From NCBI GenBank assembly GCA_046704385.1, contig JBJKSB010000009.1:1-64000 (forward strand): 64,000 nt of DNA, in the 5' to 3' direction. Both the position numbers and the translations under genes were made by a program. Within the stretch, counting starts at the first letter, position 1; every line of letters begins with the position of its first letter. Below are positions 24,227 to 32,372 of the stretch, one piece after another. The DNA comes from GH45 sp046704385. Its GTDB lineage: Bacteria; Bacteroidota; Bacteroidia; Bacteroidales; SZUA-534. The notes beneath the pieces were generated by a model that was not told where the DNA came from, made no database searches, and saw only the letters and a program-made list of their open reading frames with translations.

Positions 24227-25171
24227 ATGAAGAATTTTGCATTAATAGGCGCTGCTGGATATATAGCAGTCCGACATTTAAGGGCTATAAAGGAGACCAA
24301 CAATAATTTGGCTGCTGCTCTTGATCCATTCGATAGTGTAGGAATAATTGACAGTTATTTTCCTCAGGCTGATTTTTTTACTGAGTTTGAACGGTTCGAT
24401 CGCCATATTTATAAACTAAATCGCGAAAATAAACCGATTAATTATGTAAGTATCTGTTCACCCAATTATTTGCATGATTCACACATCCGGTTTGCTCTTC
24501 GACAAGGAGCTGATGCTATTTGTGAAAAACCTTTGGTATTAAATCCATGGAATGTTGAAGCGTTAAAAGATTATGAAAAGGAGACAGGAAAACGGGTATA
24601 TAATGTGTTGCAACTGAGGCTACATCCCACCATTCTGGAATTAAAAAATCGTATTGAGAATGGCCCAAAGGACAAAATATATGACGTTGATTTAACCTAT
24701 ATCACCAGTCGTGGTAAATGGTATCATTTTTCCTGGAAAGGTGATATTTCGAAATCAGGTGGGATTGCTACCAATATTGGTATTCATTTTTTCGACATGC
24801 TAACCTGGATTTTTGGCGAAGTAGAGGAAAATATAGTACACGATAGAACATCAAGCAGGTCGGGAGGATTTTTAAGGCTTAAAAGAGCAAGGGTTCGCTG
24901 GTTCTTAAGTGTTGATTATAATGATTTACCAAATGAAATAAAAGCCAAGGGGCAGCCCACTTTCAGATCTATCAAAATTGAAAATGATGAATTGGAGTTT
25001 AGTGGCGGGTTCACAGATCTGCACACACAAACGTATCAAGGTATTTTAGACGGAAAAGGATTTGGTTTGTCAGATGCTTCTGCTTCTATTCAAATTGCTC
25101 ATGACATCAGGAATGCGGAGCTTAAAGGATTGAATGGGGAGTATCACCCTTTGTTGAAAGCAAGATTATAG
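24227..25171 (+). CDS. wbpB: UDP-2-acetamido-uronate 3-dehydrogenase, WbpB/WlbA type
   Basis: ATG 24227 gives a 314-residue Gfo/Idh/MocA protein. The NAD-binding N-terminus starts MKNFALIGAAGYIAVRHL, CEKPLVLNPWN carries the conserved EKP near residue 102, and GGIATNIGIHFFDML carries the catalytic His. The IAVRHLRAI form is typical of WlbA/WbpB, which oxidise C3 of the sugar before transamination by WbpE. With the neighbours it completes the route to a 2,3-diacetamido-2,3-dideoxy uronic acid. Confidence 0.87.
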   Translation: MKNFALIGAAGYIAVRHLRAIKETNNNLAAALDPFDSVGIIDSYFPQADFFTEFERFDRHIYKLNRENKPINYVSICSPNYLHDSHIRFALRQGADAICEKPLVLNPWNVEALKDYEKETGKRVYNVLQLRLHPTILELKNRIENGPKDKIYDVDLTYITSRGKWYHFSWKGDISKSGGIATNIGIHFFDMLTWIFGEVEENIVHDRTSSRSGGFLRLKRARVRWFLSVDYNDLPNEIKAKGQPTFRSIKIENDELEFSGGFTDLHTQTYQGILDGKGFGLSDASASIQIAHDIRNAELKGLNGEYHPLLKARL

Positions 25172-25189
25172 AGAATAGAAAAAAGACTT

Positions 25190-25675
25190 AAGACTTAAGA
25201 TGAAAATTCTCTGATAAGGACTTACAAGGTAAGAAAAAACGAAAGAATTAGACAATAAAGCTAGACTTTATCAATATTATCAGGTTTATGGCAAAACATA
25301 ATTTTAGGGAAATAAAAGCATGGCAAAAAGCGCTGGAGTTGACTCCAGATGTGTACAGATTAACTAATAATTTTCCTGAAGATGAAAAGTATGCCTTAAC
25401 CTCGCAAGTTAAAAGGGCAGTCGTATCAATATCCTCTAATATTGCTGAAGGGAGTGGAAGAAATACAGATAATGACTTTGCATATTTTTTGGATATGGCT
25501 TTAGGTTCTGCTTGCGAATTGGAAAGTGATCTTCTGGTTGCTCTTGAATTGAAATTTTTATCAGCAGAACAATTTCAATTTATCTTTGAAATGATAACTG
25601 AAGTCAAAAAACTTATAATTGGTTTTCAGAATTTTTTAAGAAAATAAATATCTAATATCTAATATCTTAAGTCTT
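25190..25675. repeat. 12-bp inverted repeat flanking a small gene cassette
   Basis: AAGACTTAAGAT at 25190-25201 and its exact inverse ATCTTAAGTCTT at 25664-25675 flank the four-helix-protein gene. The left arm is preceded by a second partial copy, and the right arm by a tandem ATATCTA repeat. The cassette interrupts the otherwise compact wbp gene row. Confidence 0.6.
25288..25647 (+). CDS. Four-helix bundle protein (23S rRNA IVS-type family)
   Basis: The 119-residue protein matches the family of proteins encoded in intervening sequences of 23S rRNA genes: FREIKAWQKALEL near the start, LTSQVKRAVVSISSNIAEGSGR in the middle and a helical end (ITEVKKLIIGFQNF). Structures of relatives are four-helix bundles forming pentamers. 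The function is unknown. Its place between inverted repeats, inside a sugar-biosynthesis gene row, suggests it came in as a small mobile cassette and has no role in polysaccharide synthesis. Confidence 0.9.
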   Translation: MAKHNFREIKAWQKALELTPDVYRLTNNFPEDEKYALTSQVKRAVVSISSNIAEGSGRNTDNDFAYFLDMALGSACELESDLLVALELKFLSAEQFQFIFEMITEVKKLIIGFQNFLRK

Positions 25676-25701
25676 ATAAATATCCAGTATTAAAAAAAAA
25701 T

Positions 25702-26991
25702 ATGCACAGTCAAATTAAAAATAAACAATCTAAAATATCTGTAATTGGTTTAGGTTACGTAGGCTTGCCAATAGCGCTGGAATTTGCTAAAAAAGTTTCG
25801 GTCATAGGATTTGATATTAAACCTGAAAGGGTTGAACTAATGAAAAATGGAATTGATCCCAGTAAGGAACTTGATTCTTATAATTTCAAGGGTTGTGATA
25901 TCGAATTTACAGCAAATCCGGAGGATTTAAAAAGAGCCCGGTTTCACATAATTGCGGTACCTACACCCATTGATGAACATAATCAACCCGATTTATCACC
26001 AGTTATTTCTGCGTCAAAAACTGTGGGAAAAGCGCTTAAAAAAGGGGATTATGTTGTTTATGAATCAACGGTTTATCCTGGTTGCACTGAAGAAGACTGT
26101 ATTCCTATTCTGGAAGAATTTTCAGGACTAAAATTTGGGACAGATTTTAAAGTTGGTTTTTCTCCCGAACGGATAAATCCGGGAGATAAAGTTCATACTT
26201 TAACTACTATAACCAAGGTTGTTTCAGGGAATGATCAGGAAGCTTTGGATAATATTGCCCAGGTATATGAGATGATTATAACTGCCGGAGTTCATCGGGC
26301 ATCTTCAATTAAGGTTGCAGAAGCTGCCAAGATTATTGAAAATACTCAGCGTGATGTAAATATTGCCTTGATGAATGAACTATCTTTAATCTTCAACAGG
26401 GTGGGAATAAATACATTTGACGTATTGGAGGCTGCCGGTACAAAATGGAACTTTTTAAAATTTAGTCCGGGTTTGGTGGGTGGACATTGTATTGGAGTTG
26501 ATCCTTATTATTTATTATACAAAGCAAAGGAATTGGGCTATCATGCCAAAATGATTGATTCAGGTCGTTTTGTAAATGACAGTATGGGAGGCTATGTAGC
26601 TAAGCAGGTTGTAAAAAAGATCATTAAACAGGATAAAAATATTAAAGATGCCCGGGTTCTGATTATGGGTGTTACTTTTAAGGAAGATGTTGCTGATATC
26701 AGGAATTCAAAAGTTGTTGATATAATAAACGAGTTGAAATCCTACAGTGTACTTGTTGATGCTATTGACCCGCATGCATCTGCTAATGAAATAAAGCACG
26801 AATATGGCTATGAATTGAAAAATGGACCTACGGGTAAATATGATGCCATAATTTTAGCAGTACAACATAAAGATTATCTAAATTTGCCTGAAAGCCATTT
26901 TAAAGAACTTTTAAATGGTGATGGTTTATTGGTAGATATAAAAGGTGCCTACAGAAATAAAATAAAAAACATTCCTTATTGGAGTTTGTAA
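25702..26991 (+). CDS. wbpO: UDP-N-acetylhexosamine 6-dehydrogenase, WbpO/TviB type
   Basis: The 429-residue protein is a nucleotide-sugar dehydrogenase: NAD site VIGLGYVGLPIA near residues 14-25, catalytic Cys in GLVGGHCIGVDPYY near 260, and ENTQRDVNIALMNELS, a segment typical of the UDP-GalNAc/UDP-GlcNAc dehydrogenases (WbpO, TviB, WbpA) rather than UDP-glucose dehydrogenases. It oxidises C6 twice to the uronic acid. It supplies the substrate for the WbpB, WbpE and WbpD homologues upstream. A terminator follows. Confidence 0.87.
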   Translation: MHSQIKNKQSKISVIGLGYVGLPIALEFAKKVSVIGFDIKPERVELMKNGIDPSKELDSYNFKGCDIEFTANPEDLKRARFHIIAVPTPIDEHNQPDLSPVISASKTVGKALKKGDYVVYESTVYPGCTEEDCIPILEEFSGLKFGTDFKVGFSPERINPGDKVHTLTTITKVVSGNDQEALDNIAQVYEMIITAGVHRASSIKVAEAAKIIENTQRDVNIALMNELSLIFNRVGINTFDVLEAAGTKWNFLKFSPGLVGGHCIGVDPYYLLYKAKELGYHAKMIDSGRFVNDSMGGYVAKQVVKKIIKQDKNIKDARVLIMGVTFKEDVADIRNSKVVDIINELKSYSVLVDAIDPHASANEIKHEYGYELKNGPTGKYDAIILAVQHKDYLNLPESHFKELLNGDGLLVDIKGAYRNKIKNIPYWSL

Positions 26992-27011
26992 AAAAATAGA
27001 TTGTAGAGAAA

Positions 27012-27043
27012 AAAGCCGTCTTTTTGGGATGGCTTTATTTTTT
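27012..27043 (+). terminator. Intrinsic terminator after the WbpO-type gene
   Basis: AAAGCCGTC (27012-27020) pairs with GATGGCTTT (27028-27036) with one G-T wobble, and a T-rich stretch follows. It ends the first part of the polysaccharide locus 20 bp after the stop codon. Confidence 0.65.
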
Positions 27044-27068
27044 CTAATTTTGTTTTAAACTGTTAACT

Positions 27069-27668
27069 ATGGAAAAAAATAATATTTTTCCGGTTTTTGA
27101 GAGAATTCTTGGCCGGGATCATAAACAGAAACTATTAAGACAAAATTCGCTGGTACTTTGGGTATATGGCTTAAGCGGATCGGGTAAAACAACAATTGCT
27201 ATTGCGCTGGAAAAATCATTGCACGACAGAGGATTTTTAACCCAAATACTTGATGGTGACAATATTCGCACCGGAATCAATAATAATCTGGGTTTTTCCC
27301 AGGAAGACAGAGATGAAAACTTAAGAAGAATTGGAGAGGTAAATAAGTTATTCATGAATTGTGGTGTCATAACCATAAATTGTTTTATTTCACCATTAAA
27401 GGCTAACAGAGAGACTGTTAGAAAAATTGTGGGAACCAAGAATTTCGTGGAAATATTTGTAGATACCCCGCTGGAAGAGTGCGAAAGAAGAGATATAAAA
27501 GGTTTATATAAAAAAGCCAGAGCAGGCGAAATAAAGAATTTTACAGGAATTGATGCACCTTTTGAAGTTCCTGAGAAACCTGACATCCGGGTAGAAACTG
27601 TTGGAAGATCTCCCGAAAATATAGTAGGGGAATTACTTGATTTAATTTTACCAAGAATATATTATTAA
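27069..27668 (+). CDS. cysC: Adenylylsulfate kinase
   Basis: The 199-residue protein has Walker A GLSGSGKTT near residues 37-45, the substrate loop LDGDNIRTGIN near 61-71, FSQEDRDENLRRIGEV and FVDTPLEECERRD. It phosphorylates APS to PAPS, the sulfate donor for sulfotransferases. Neither the sulfurylase (CysD/CysN) nor a recognisable sulfotransferase is in the window. The next gene, a sulfate-type transporter, starts 6 bp downstream, and the PAP phosphatase CysQ is encoded at 30204. Confidence 0.93.
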   Translation: MEKNNIFPVFERILGRDHKQKLLRQNSLVLWVYGLSGSGKTTIAIALEKSLHDRGFLTQILDGDNIRTGINNNLGFSQEDRDENLRRIGEVNKLFMNCGVITINCFISPLKANRETVRKIVGTKNFVEIFVDTPLEECERRDIKGLYKKARAGEIKNFTGIDAPFEVPEKPDIRVETVGRSPENIVGELLDLILPRIYY

Positions 27669-27674
27669 GAAATT

Positions 27675-29456
27675 ATGCAGATATTTCATCAGGTATTGGT
27701 TTACCTGGTCATAATATTCATTTTTGTATCACTATACTGGGACCTGATACGACCGGGATTTACATTTGTCCTCGCGATTGGTTTTTTAGGTATTTTCCGC
27801 GTATTAAACCCGGGTGAAATTTTATCAGGTTTGGCCAATGAGCAAGTAATGGTAATTTTATTTCTCTTGGTTATTGGTGATACTTTTCGGCAAACTTCTG
27901 TGCTTGATATTTTATTTGACAGGATTTTCAGGAGTACAAAGACATACAGAGGTTTTATTATAAAAATGTTTTCAATAATTTCACCCCTGTCGGCTTTTTT
28001 AAATAATACTCCTTTGGTTGCTTTAATGATGCCTTATACCCATACCTGGAGCCAAAGAAATAAATCATCGGTTTCCAAATTATTAATTCCCTTATCATAT
28101 GCTTCAATTTTGGGTGGTTGTATCACACTTATTGGTACTTCAACCAATCTAATTGTAAATGGCCTGGTTACTGATCAAAAAATAATTCCCGGTTTAAATT
28201 CGTTAAATATGTTCGATTTTTTCTGGGTTGGGTTCCCAATGTTACTGGTCGGGTTTCTTTATATTCTCATATTTGGAAACAGGCTATTACCCGTAAAGAG
28301 TGATGTTATAGATGAGTTTATTATCCATCAAAGGGAATATATGGTTGAGGCACAGATAAAGGAAGGTAGCCCGTTGCACGGAAAAACCATAAATGAGGCA
28401 AATCTTCGAAATCTGGAAGGATTATATTTAGTTCGGGTGATTAGGGATAATACACAGTTTATGGCTGAACCCAATGAAACTTTGCTTAAGGAAGGAGATA
28501 TTTTATTGTTTGCGGGTGATACACAGTCAATTACGCAACTTTTAAAGAAAAATCCATCCATTTCAATTCCCTCGGTAGGTATGTATGCGAAAAAAAACCA
28601 AACAGGGATTATCGAAATAGTGGTATCGCATAATTCTAGCTTAATAAACAAAACTTTAAAGGAGGAAAATTTTAGGGCCAAATATGATGCTACGGCAATC
28701 GCAATTCACAGAAACGGGGAACGGATAAATGGAAAAATTGGAGCAGTTACACTAAAAGCGGGAGACACAATACTTTTATTAACCGGTGCTGACTTTTTTC
28801 AATTATTAAACCAGACCAAAGACTTTTACACAATATCAAAACCCAAAGAAATAAAGCGACTGGGTAGCTTTAAAACCTTTTTTTTAATTGGCGGAACAAT
28901 TGCAGTAATATTATTGGCAGCCTTGAAGTTAATTTCATTATTTATGGGTTTGCTTGTATTTATTTCATTATTGATTAGCCTGAATATCACAACACCTAAA
29001 AAAATTGGGAAAGCCATTGATTTTCAGTTAGGAATAATTATAGTCATGGCTTTGGCTCTGGGTAAGGCTATGACTAAAACGGGGGTGGCAGAAAATTTTG
29101 CACAGGTAATTATTCAGGTTTTTGAGCCATTGGGAAAGGTTGGTTTATTAGCAGGTATTTATTTTATAACAACTATACTGGCCGCTTTTATTACAAATGT
29201 GGCAGCAGTAGCAATAGTTTTTCCAATATCACTGACACTGGCACATGATTTAAATTTGGCCTTCTTACCCTTTATTTTAGTAGTTTCATATGCAGCGGCT
29301 GCTAATTTTATGACACCGATAGGTTATCAGACCAATACCATGGTTTATGGTCCCGGAGGATATAAGTTTAAAGATTTTATAAGGATTGGAGGGCCACTGA
29401 CGCTAATTTATATGGCTGGTACCATATTAATTTTAAGTTTTAAGTATTTGTTATAG
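27675..29456 (+). CDS. SLC13-type anion (sulfate) transporter with RCK_C domains
   Basis: The 593-residue inner-membrane protein has SLC13/DASS helices at both ends and, between residues about 205 and 385, two soluble TrkA-C (RCK_C) domains (for example LHGKTINEANLRNLEGLYLVRV is the start of the first). The signature FLNNTPLVALMMP and the paired hairpin GTSTNLIVNGL are present, repeated near the end as FITNVAAVAIVFP. Homologues with this layout import sulfate. Coupling to cysC (6 bp) supports sulfate as substrate, probably symported with sodium. Confidence 0.88.
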   Translation: MQIFHQVLVYLVIIFIFVSLYWDLIRPGFTFVLAIGFLGIFRVLNPGEILSGLANEQVMVILFLLVIGDTFRQTSVLDILFDRIFRSTKTYRGFIIKMFSIISPLSAFLNNTPLVALMMPYTHTWSQRNKSSVSKLLIPLSYASILGGCITLIGTSTNLIVNGLVTDQKIIPGLNSLNMFDFFWVGFPMLLVGFLYILIFGNRLLPVKSDVIDEFIIHQREYMVEAQIKEGSPLHGKTINEANLRNLEGLYLVRVIRDNTQFMAEPNETLLKEGDILLFAGDTQSITQLLKKNPSISIPSVGMYAKKNQTGIIEIVVSHNSSLINKTLKEENFRAKYDATAIAIHRNGERINGKIGAVTLKAGDTILLLTGADFFQLLNQTKDFYTISKPKEIKRLGSFKTFFLIGGTIAVILLAALKLISLFMGLLVFISLLISLNITTPKKIGKAIDFQLGIIIVMALALGKAMTKTGVAENFAQVIIQVFEPLGKVGLLAGIYFITTILAAFITNVAAVAIVFPISLTLAHDLNLAFLPFILVVSYAAAANFMTPIGYQTNTMVYGPGGYKFKDFIRIGGPLTLIYMAGTILILSFKYLL

Positions 29457-29570
29457 AACCACAAAGCCACAGAGGACTATTTTATAAATAAAATTATAAG
29501 ATTTGAAAGAGAATAATTAAATGATCACTTATCGAACGGAATATTTTTGCCTTAGTCTCTTCGTGGTAAA
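29457..29570. repeat. Inverted ACCACAAAG-type repeats before the GxxExxY gene
   Basis: AACCACAAAGCCACAGAGG (29457-29475) and, inverted, CCTTAGTCTCTTCGTGGT (29550-29567) are imperfect inverse copies of one element. Further copies lie after the gene at 30019-30198. The right copy ends about 14 bp before the ATG of the GxxExxY gene. Confidence 0.55.
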
Positions 29571-29581
29571 AAATTAATTGT

Positions 29582-29983
29582 ATGAAAGGAGCAAATTTTG
29601 AAATACAGCAACCAGAAATTGAAAAATATGCACAATTAATTGTTAATTCAGCATACAAAGTTCATAAACAGCTTGGTCCCGGCTTATTGGAAAAGGTTTA
29701 TGAAGTATGTTTTTGTCATGAATTGGAAAAGGTCGGTTTAAATTTTGAAAGACAGGTAGTTGTGCCAATATCTTATGATGGATTAGAATTTGATGAAGGA
29801 TTTAAACTGGATGTTTTGGTTGAAGATTGTATTATTTGCGAATTAAAGTCAGTACTTGAGATTCATCCTGTATATACTGCTCAATTATTAAGCCATATGA
29901 AACTTATGGATATTGAATTGGGATTCCTGATTAATTTTAATGTCCCTCTGATTAAGGATGGAATTAAAAGATATAAATTATAA
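29582..29983 (+). CDS. GxxExxY family protein
   Basis: The 133-residue product has the name-giving motif GPGLLEKVYE near residues 38-47 and a PD-(D/E)XK-like core (KLDVLVEDCIICELKSV near 80-96), so a nuclease fold is likely. The C-terminal VPLIKDGIKRY is typical of the family. Members occur in many copies in Bacteroidota and related phyla, and their function is unknown. The gene is enclosed by inverted ACCACAAAG-type repeats and sits between genes of sulfate metabolism, so it looks like an inserted cassette. Confidence 0.9.
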   Translation: MKGANFEIQQPEIEKYAQLIVNSAYKVHKQLGPGLLEKVYEVCFCHELEKVGLNFERQVVVPISYDGLEFDEGFKLDVLVEDCIICELKSVLEIHPVYTAQLLSHMKLMDIELGFLINFNVPLIKDGIKRYKL

Positions 29984-30018
29984 AGTTATTAAATGTATTA
30001 ACCTTAGCTATAATTTGA

Positions 30019-30198
30019 CTTCGTGTCTTTGTGGTAAACAATGTTATATTTGAATTAACCACAAAGTCACAAAGTAAAAAATACAATAATTTTTAAGTTT
30101 TAGTGATCCTATTGATTAAGTTCAGAGTGAAAAGAGATAGAATTGTTTTATTGAGTATGAAACTTTTTAATTTTTTAAGGCTTCGTGTCTTAGTGTTT
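30019..30198. repeat. Inverted ACCACAAAG-type repeats after the GxxExxY gene
   Basis: CTTCGTGTCTTTGTGGTAAA (30019-30038) and its inverse TTAACCACAAAGTCACAAAG (30055-30074) form a hairpin, and a third, weaker copy (CTTCGTGTCTTAGTG) lies at 30181-30195. They match the repeats left of the GxxExxY gene, so the cassette is bracketed on both sides. The rest of 29984-30203 holds no gene. Confidence 0.6.
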
Positions 30199-30203
30199 AA
30201 AAA

Positions 30204-31007
30204 ATGAATGAAAATTATTTAATAGCAATAAAAGCAGCAATAGAAGCTGGAAAAGAAATTTTGGAAGTCTATAATTCTGATGATTTTCAGGTTCAGATTA
30301 AAGCAGATAACTCACCTTTAACTCTTGCGGATAAAAGGGCGAATACAAAAATAATGAGTTATTTAGATGGAACTAATTTGCCAGTATTGAGTGAGGAAGG
30401 CAAAGAAATACCATTTACTGAGCGGCAAAAGTGGAAAAAGTTCTGGTTGGTTGATCCACTGGATGGTACCAAAGAGTTTATTAAACGGAATGGAGAGTTT
30501 ACAGTTAACATTGCTTTAATTGAAGGTCATACTCCCATTTTTGGAGTGATATATGTGCCCATTACCAAAGAATTATTTTATGGAGGACTTGATTTTGGTG
30601 CCCACAAAGTTTTAAACATTGATTCATTCGATGAAAGCCGGGAGGTTTTAATAGATAAATCAGAAAAGCTCCCTCTTATTTTGAGCAGACCTTTTACAGT
30701 AGTTGCAAGCAGGTCGCATTTATCAACAGAAACCCAGGAATACATTGAAAAACTAAAAGAATTGCATTCTGATTTGGAATTTATATCAAAAGGAAGTTCC
30801 TTAAAATTGTGTGCCGTTGCTGAAGGAACTGCAGATGTTTACCCGCGTTTTGCACCTACCATGGAATGGGATACAGCTGCTGGTCATGCCATTGTCAAAG
30901 CCATGGGTGGAACTGTTTCCAAAACGGATGGTACCCCTTTGGTTTATAATAAAGAGAATTTATTGAATCCCTGGTTTATTGTAAAAAGTAAATTAAGCCA
31001 TGAATGA
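30204..31007 (+). CDS. cysQ: 3'(2'),5'-bisphosphate nucleotidase CysQ
   Basis: The 267-residue protein is of the inositol-monophosphatase fold with the metal-binding motif DPLDGTKEFI near residues 89-98, SEEGKE near 63-68 and the second motif WDTAAGHAIVKAMGG near 223-237. CysQ hydrolyses PAP, the inhibiting by-product of PAPS-dependent transfer, to AMP. Its presence near cysC suggests that PAPS is used for sulfation or sulfate assimilation. It lies downstream of the repeat cassette and may need its own promoter. Confidence 0.92.
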   Translation: MNENYLIAIKAAIEAGKEILEVYNSDDFQVQIKADNSPLTLADKRANTKIMSYLDGTNLPVLSEEGKEIPFTERQKWKKFWLVDPLDGTKEFIKRNGEFTVNIALIEGHTPIFGVIYVPITKELFYGGLDFGAHKVLNIDSFDESREVLIDKSEKLPLILSRPFTVVASRSHLSTETQEYIEKLKELHSDLEFISKGSSLKLCAVAEGTADVYPRFAPTMEWDTAAGHAIVKAMGGTVSKTDGTPLVYNKENLLNPWFIVKSKLSHE

Positions 31008-31187
31008 CACATATTGACACAAATAAAGCTTTTAAGGATTATCTAATGTGTTCATTCAAAGAAGGTTTCCTATAAAATGATAAATAGTATTTTCTTAAAA
31101 TGAGAGAGAGGATACGAATATCATTAAATCTAAAGCATCTATCTTTTTTATATTATGTAATAACTAAGAAATATGCACCGGCTGGCT

Positions 31188-31206
31188 CCTTCCTTTTTAA
31201 GGAAGG
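31188..31206. repeat. Short inverted repeat in the gap before rfbA
   Basis: CCTTCCTT (31188-31195) and AAGGAAGG (31199-31206) form a perfect 8-bp stem with a three-base loop, followed by CGGGGGA, which is GC-rich against the AT-rich surround. It resembles dispersed intergenic repeats. The remaining gap 31008-31390 holds no gene apart from the promoter at 31291. Confidence 0.4.
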
Positions 31207-31290
31207 CGGGGGATGGATAAAAACTTAGTATTTATTACACCAGGAATTGACAAACAACCTTAATTATGTTGTCTAATAATCAATTTGATA

Positions 31291-31322
31291 TTTGTCATTA
31301 AGAATAATACCATTACTTTTGC
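31291..31322 (+). promoter_or_regulatory. Promoter of the rfbA group
   Basis: TTTG at 31291-31294 is followed after 19 bp by TACTTTTGC at 31314-31322, a complete match to the phylum consensus TTTG/TAnnTTTGC. Transcription would begin near 31330, leaving a 60-nt leader before rfbA. It is the best promoter seen in the polysaccharide locus. Confidence 0.6.
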
Positions 31323-31390
31323 TCCGTTATAAAAAAAGCCATAAAAATTGAAGTAAATTTTAATGGTTTGTTACCAAAACTCAACAACAA

Positions 31391-32263
31391 ATGAAAGGAA
31401 TTATATTAGCTGGAGGAAGTGGTACTCGCCTTTATCCTATTACTAAAGGAGTTTCAAAACAAATGCTTCCAATTTATGATAAACCCATGATATATTATCC
31501 GCTAACGACTTTAATGTTGGCTGGCATCAGGGATATTTTAGTTATTTCAACACCTGAGGATTTGCCTGGTTTTAAGCGTTTGCTAGGGTCAGGTGAAGAA
31601 TGGGGAATCAATTTACAATATGCTGAACAGCCTTCACCAGATGGATTAGCACAAGCATTTATAATTGGTGATACTTTTATAGGTGATGATGATGCCTGCC
31701 TGGTATTGGGTGATAACATTTTTTATGGGCACGGGCTACCTGAATTACTAAGGAATGCACGGCGAAACGTTGAGGAAGACAAACAGGCAACTGTCTTCGG
31801 ATATTACGTTACAGATCCTGAAAGATATGGTGTAGCTGAATTCGATAAAAATGGAAAAGTAACTTCTATTGAAGAAAAGCCGGCACAGCCAAAATCAAAT
31901 TATGCAGTGGTGGGTTTATACTTTTACCCGAATAGTGTTGTGCAGATTGCCAAAAATATTAAACCTTCAGCTCGTGGCGAACTGGAAATCACTACAGTAA
32001 ATCAGGAGTATCTTAATCTCGACTCACTTAAAGTTGAATTAATGGGACGTGGTTTTGCCTGGTTGGATACCGGAACTCACGAAAGCCTGATTGAAGCCAG
32101 TAATTTTATTGAAACCTTACAAAAACGTACAGGGTTAATGGTTTCCTGTCCCGAAGAAATTGCTTATAAAAGAGGATTCATTAATAAAGAACAAGTAAGA
32201 AAATTAGCGCAACCATTAGCTAAAAATGCTTATGGTCAATATTTATTAAAACTATCAAAGTAA
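31391..32263 (+). CDS. rfbA: Glucose-1-phosphate thymidylyltransferase
   Basis: The 290-residue protein has the full RmlA signature: GGSGTRLYPITKGVSKQML near residues 8-26, YDKPMIYYPL, and GDNIFYG near 110. It makes dTDP-glucose from dTTP and glucose-1-phosphate. The usual partners rfbB, rfbC and rfbD are not in the window, so the later dTDP steps must be encoded elsewhere. An epimerase of the dTDP-rhamnose type is encoded at 53909. Confidence 0.95.
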   Translation: MKGIILAGGSGTRLYPITKGVSKQMLPIYDKPMIYYPLTTLMLAGIRDILVISTPEDLPGFKRLLGSGEEWGINLQYAEQPSPDGLAQAFIIGDTFIGDDDACLVLGDNIFYGHGLPELLRNARRNVEEDKQATVFGYYVTDPERYGVAEFDKNGKVTSIEEKPAQPKSNYAVVGLYFYPNSVVQIAKNIKPSARGELEITTVNQEYLNLDSLKVELMGRGFAWLDTGTHESLIEASNFIETLQKRTGLMVSCPEEIAYKRGFINKEQVRKLAQPLAKNAYGQYLLKLSK

Positions 32264-32266
32264 CTA

Positions 32267-32332
32267 TCCACGAATTACACAAATTAGCACGAAAATAAAA
32301 ATTAATTAGTGCTAATTCGTGAAATTAGTGGA
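32267..32332. repeat. Intergenic inverted repeat, AATTAGTG family, copy 1
   Basis: The 27-nt arms 32267-32293 (starting TCCACGAATTACAC) and 32306-32332 (ending GAAATTAGTGGA) are inverse copies with four mismatches around a 12-nt loop. Related sequences lie before gmd and fcl, so each of these three genes is preceded by a member of the family. Confidence 0.6.
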
Positions 32333-32372
32333 CAAAAGAAAAGAATGAAAAAAGTGAATAAAAAGATATAGA

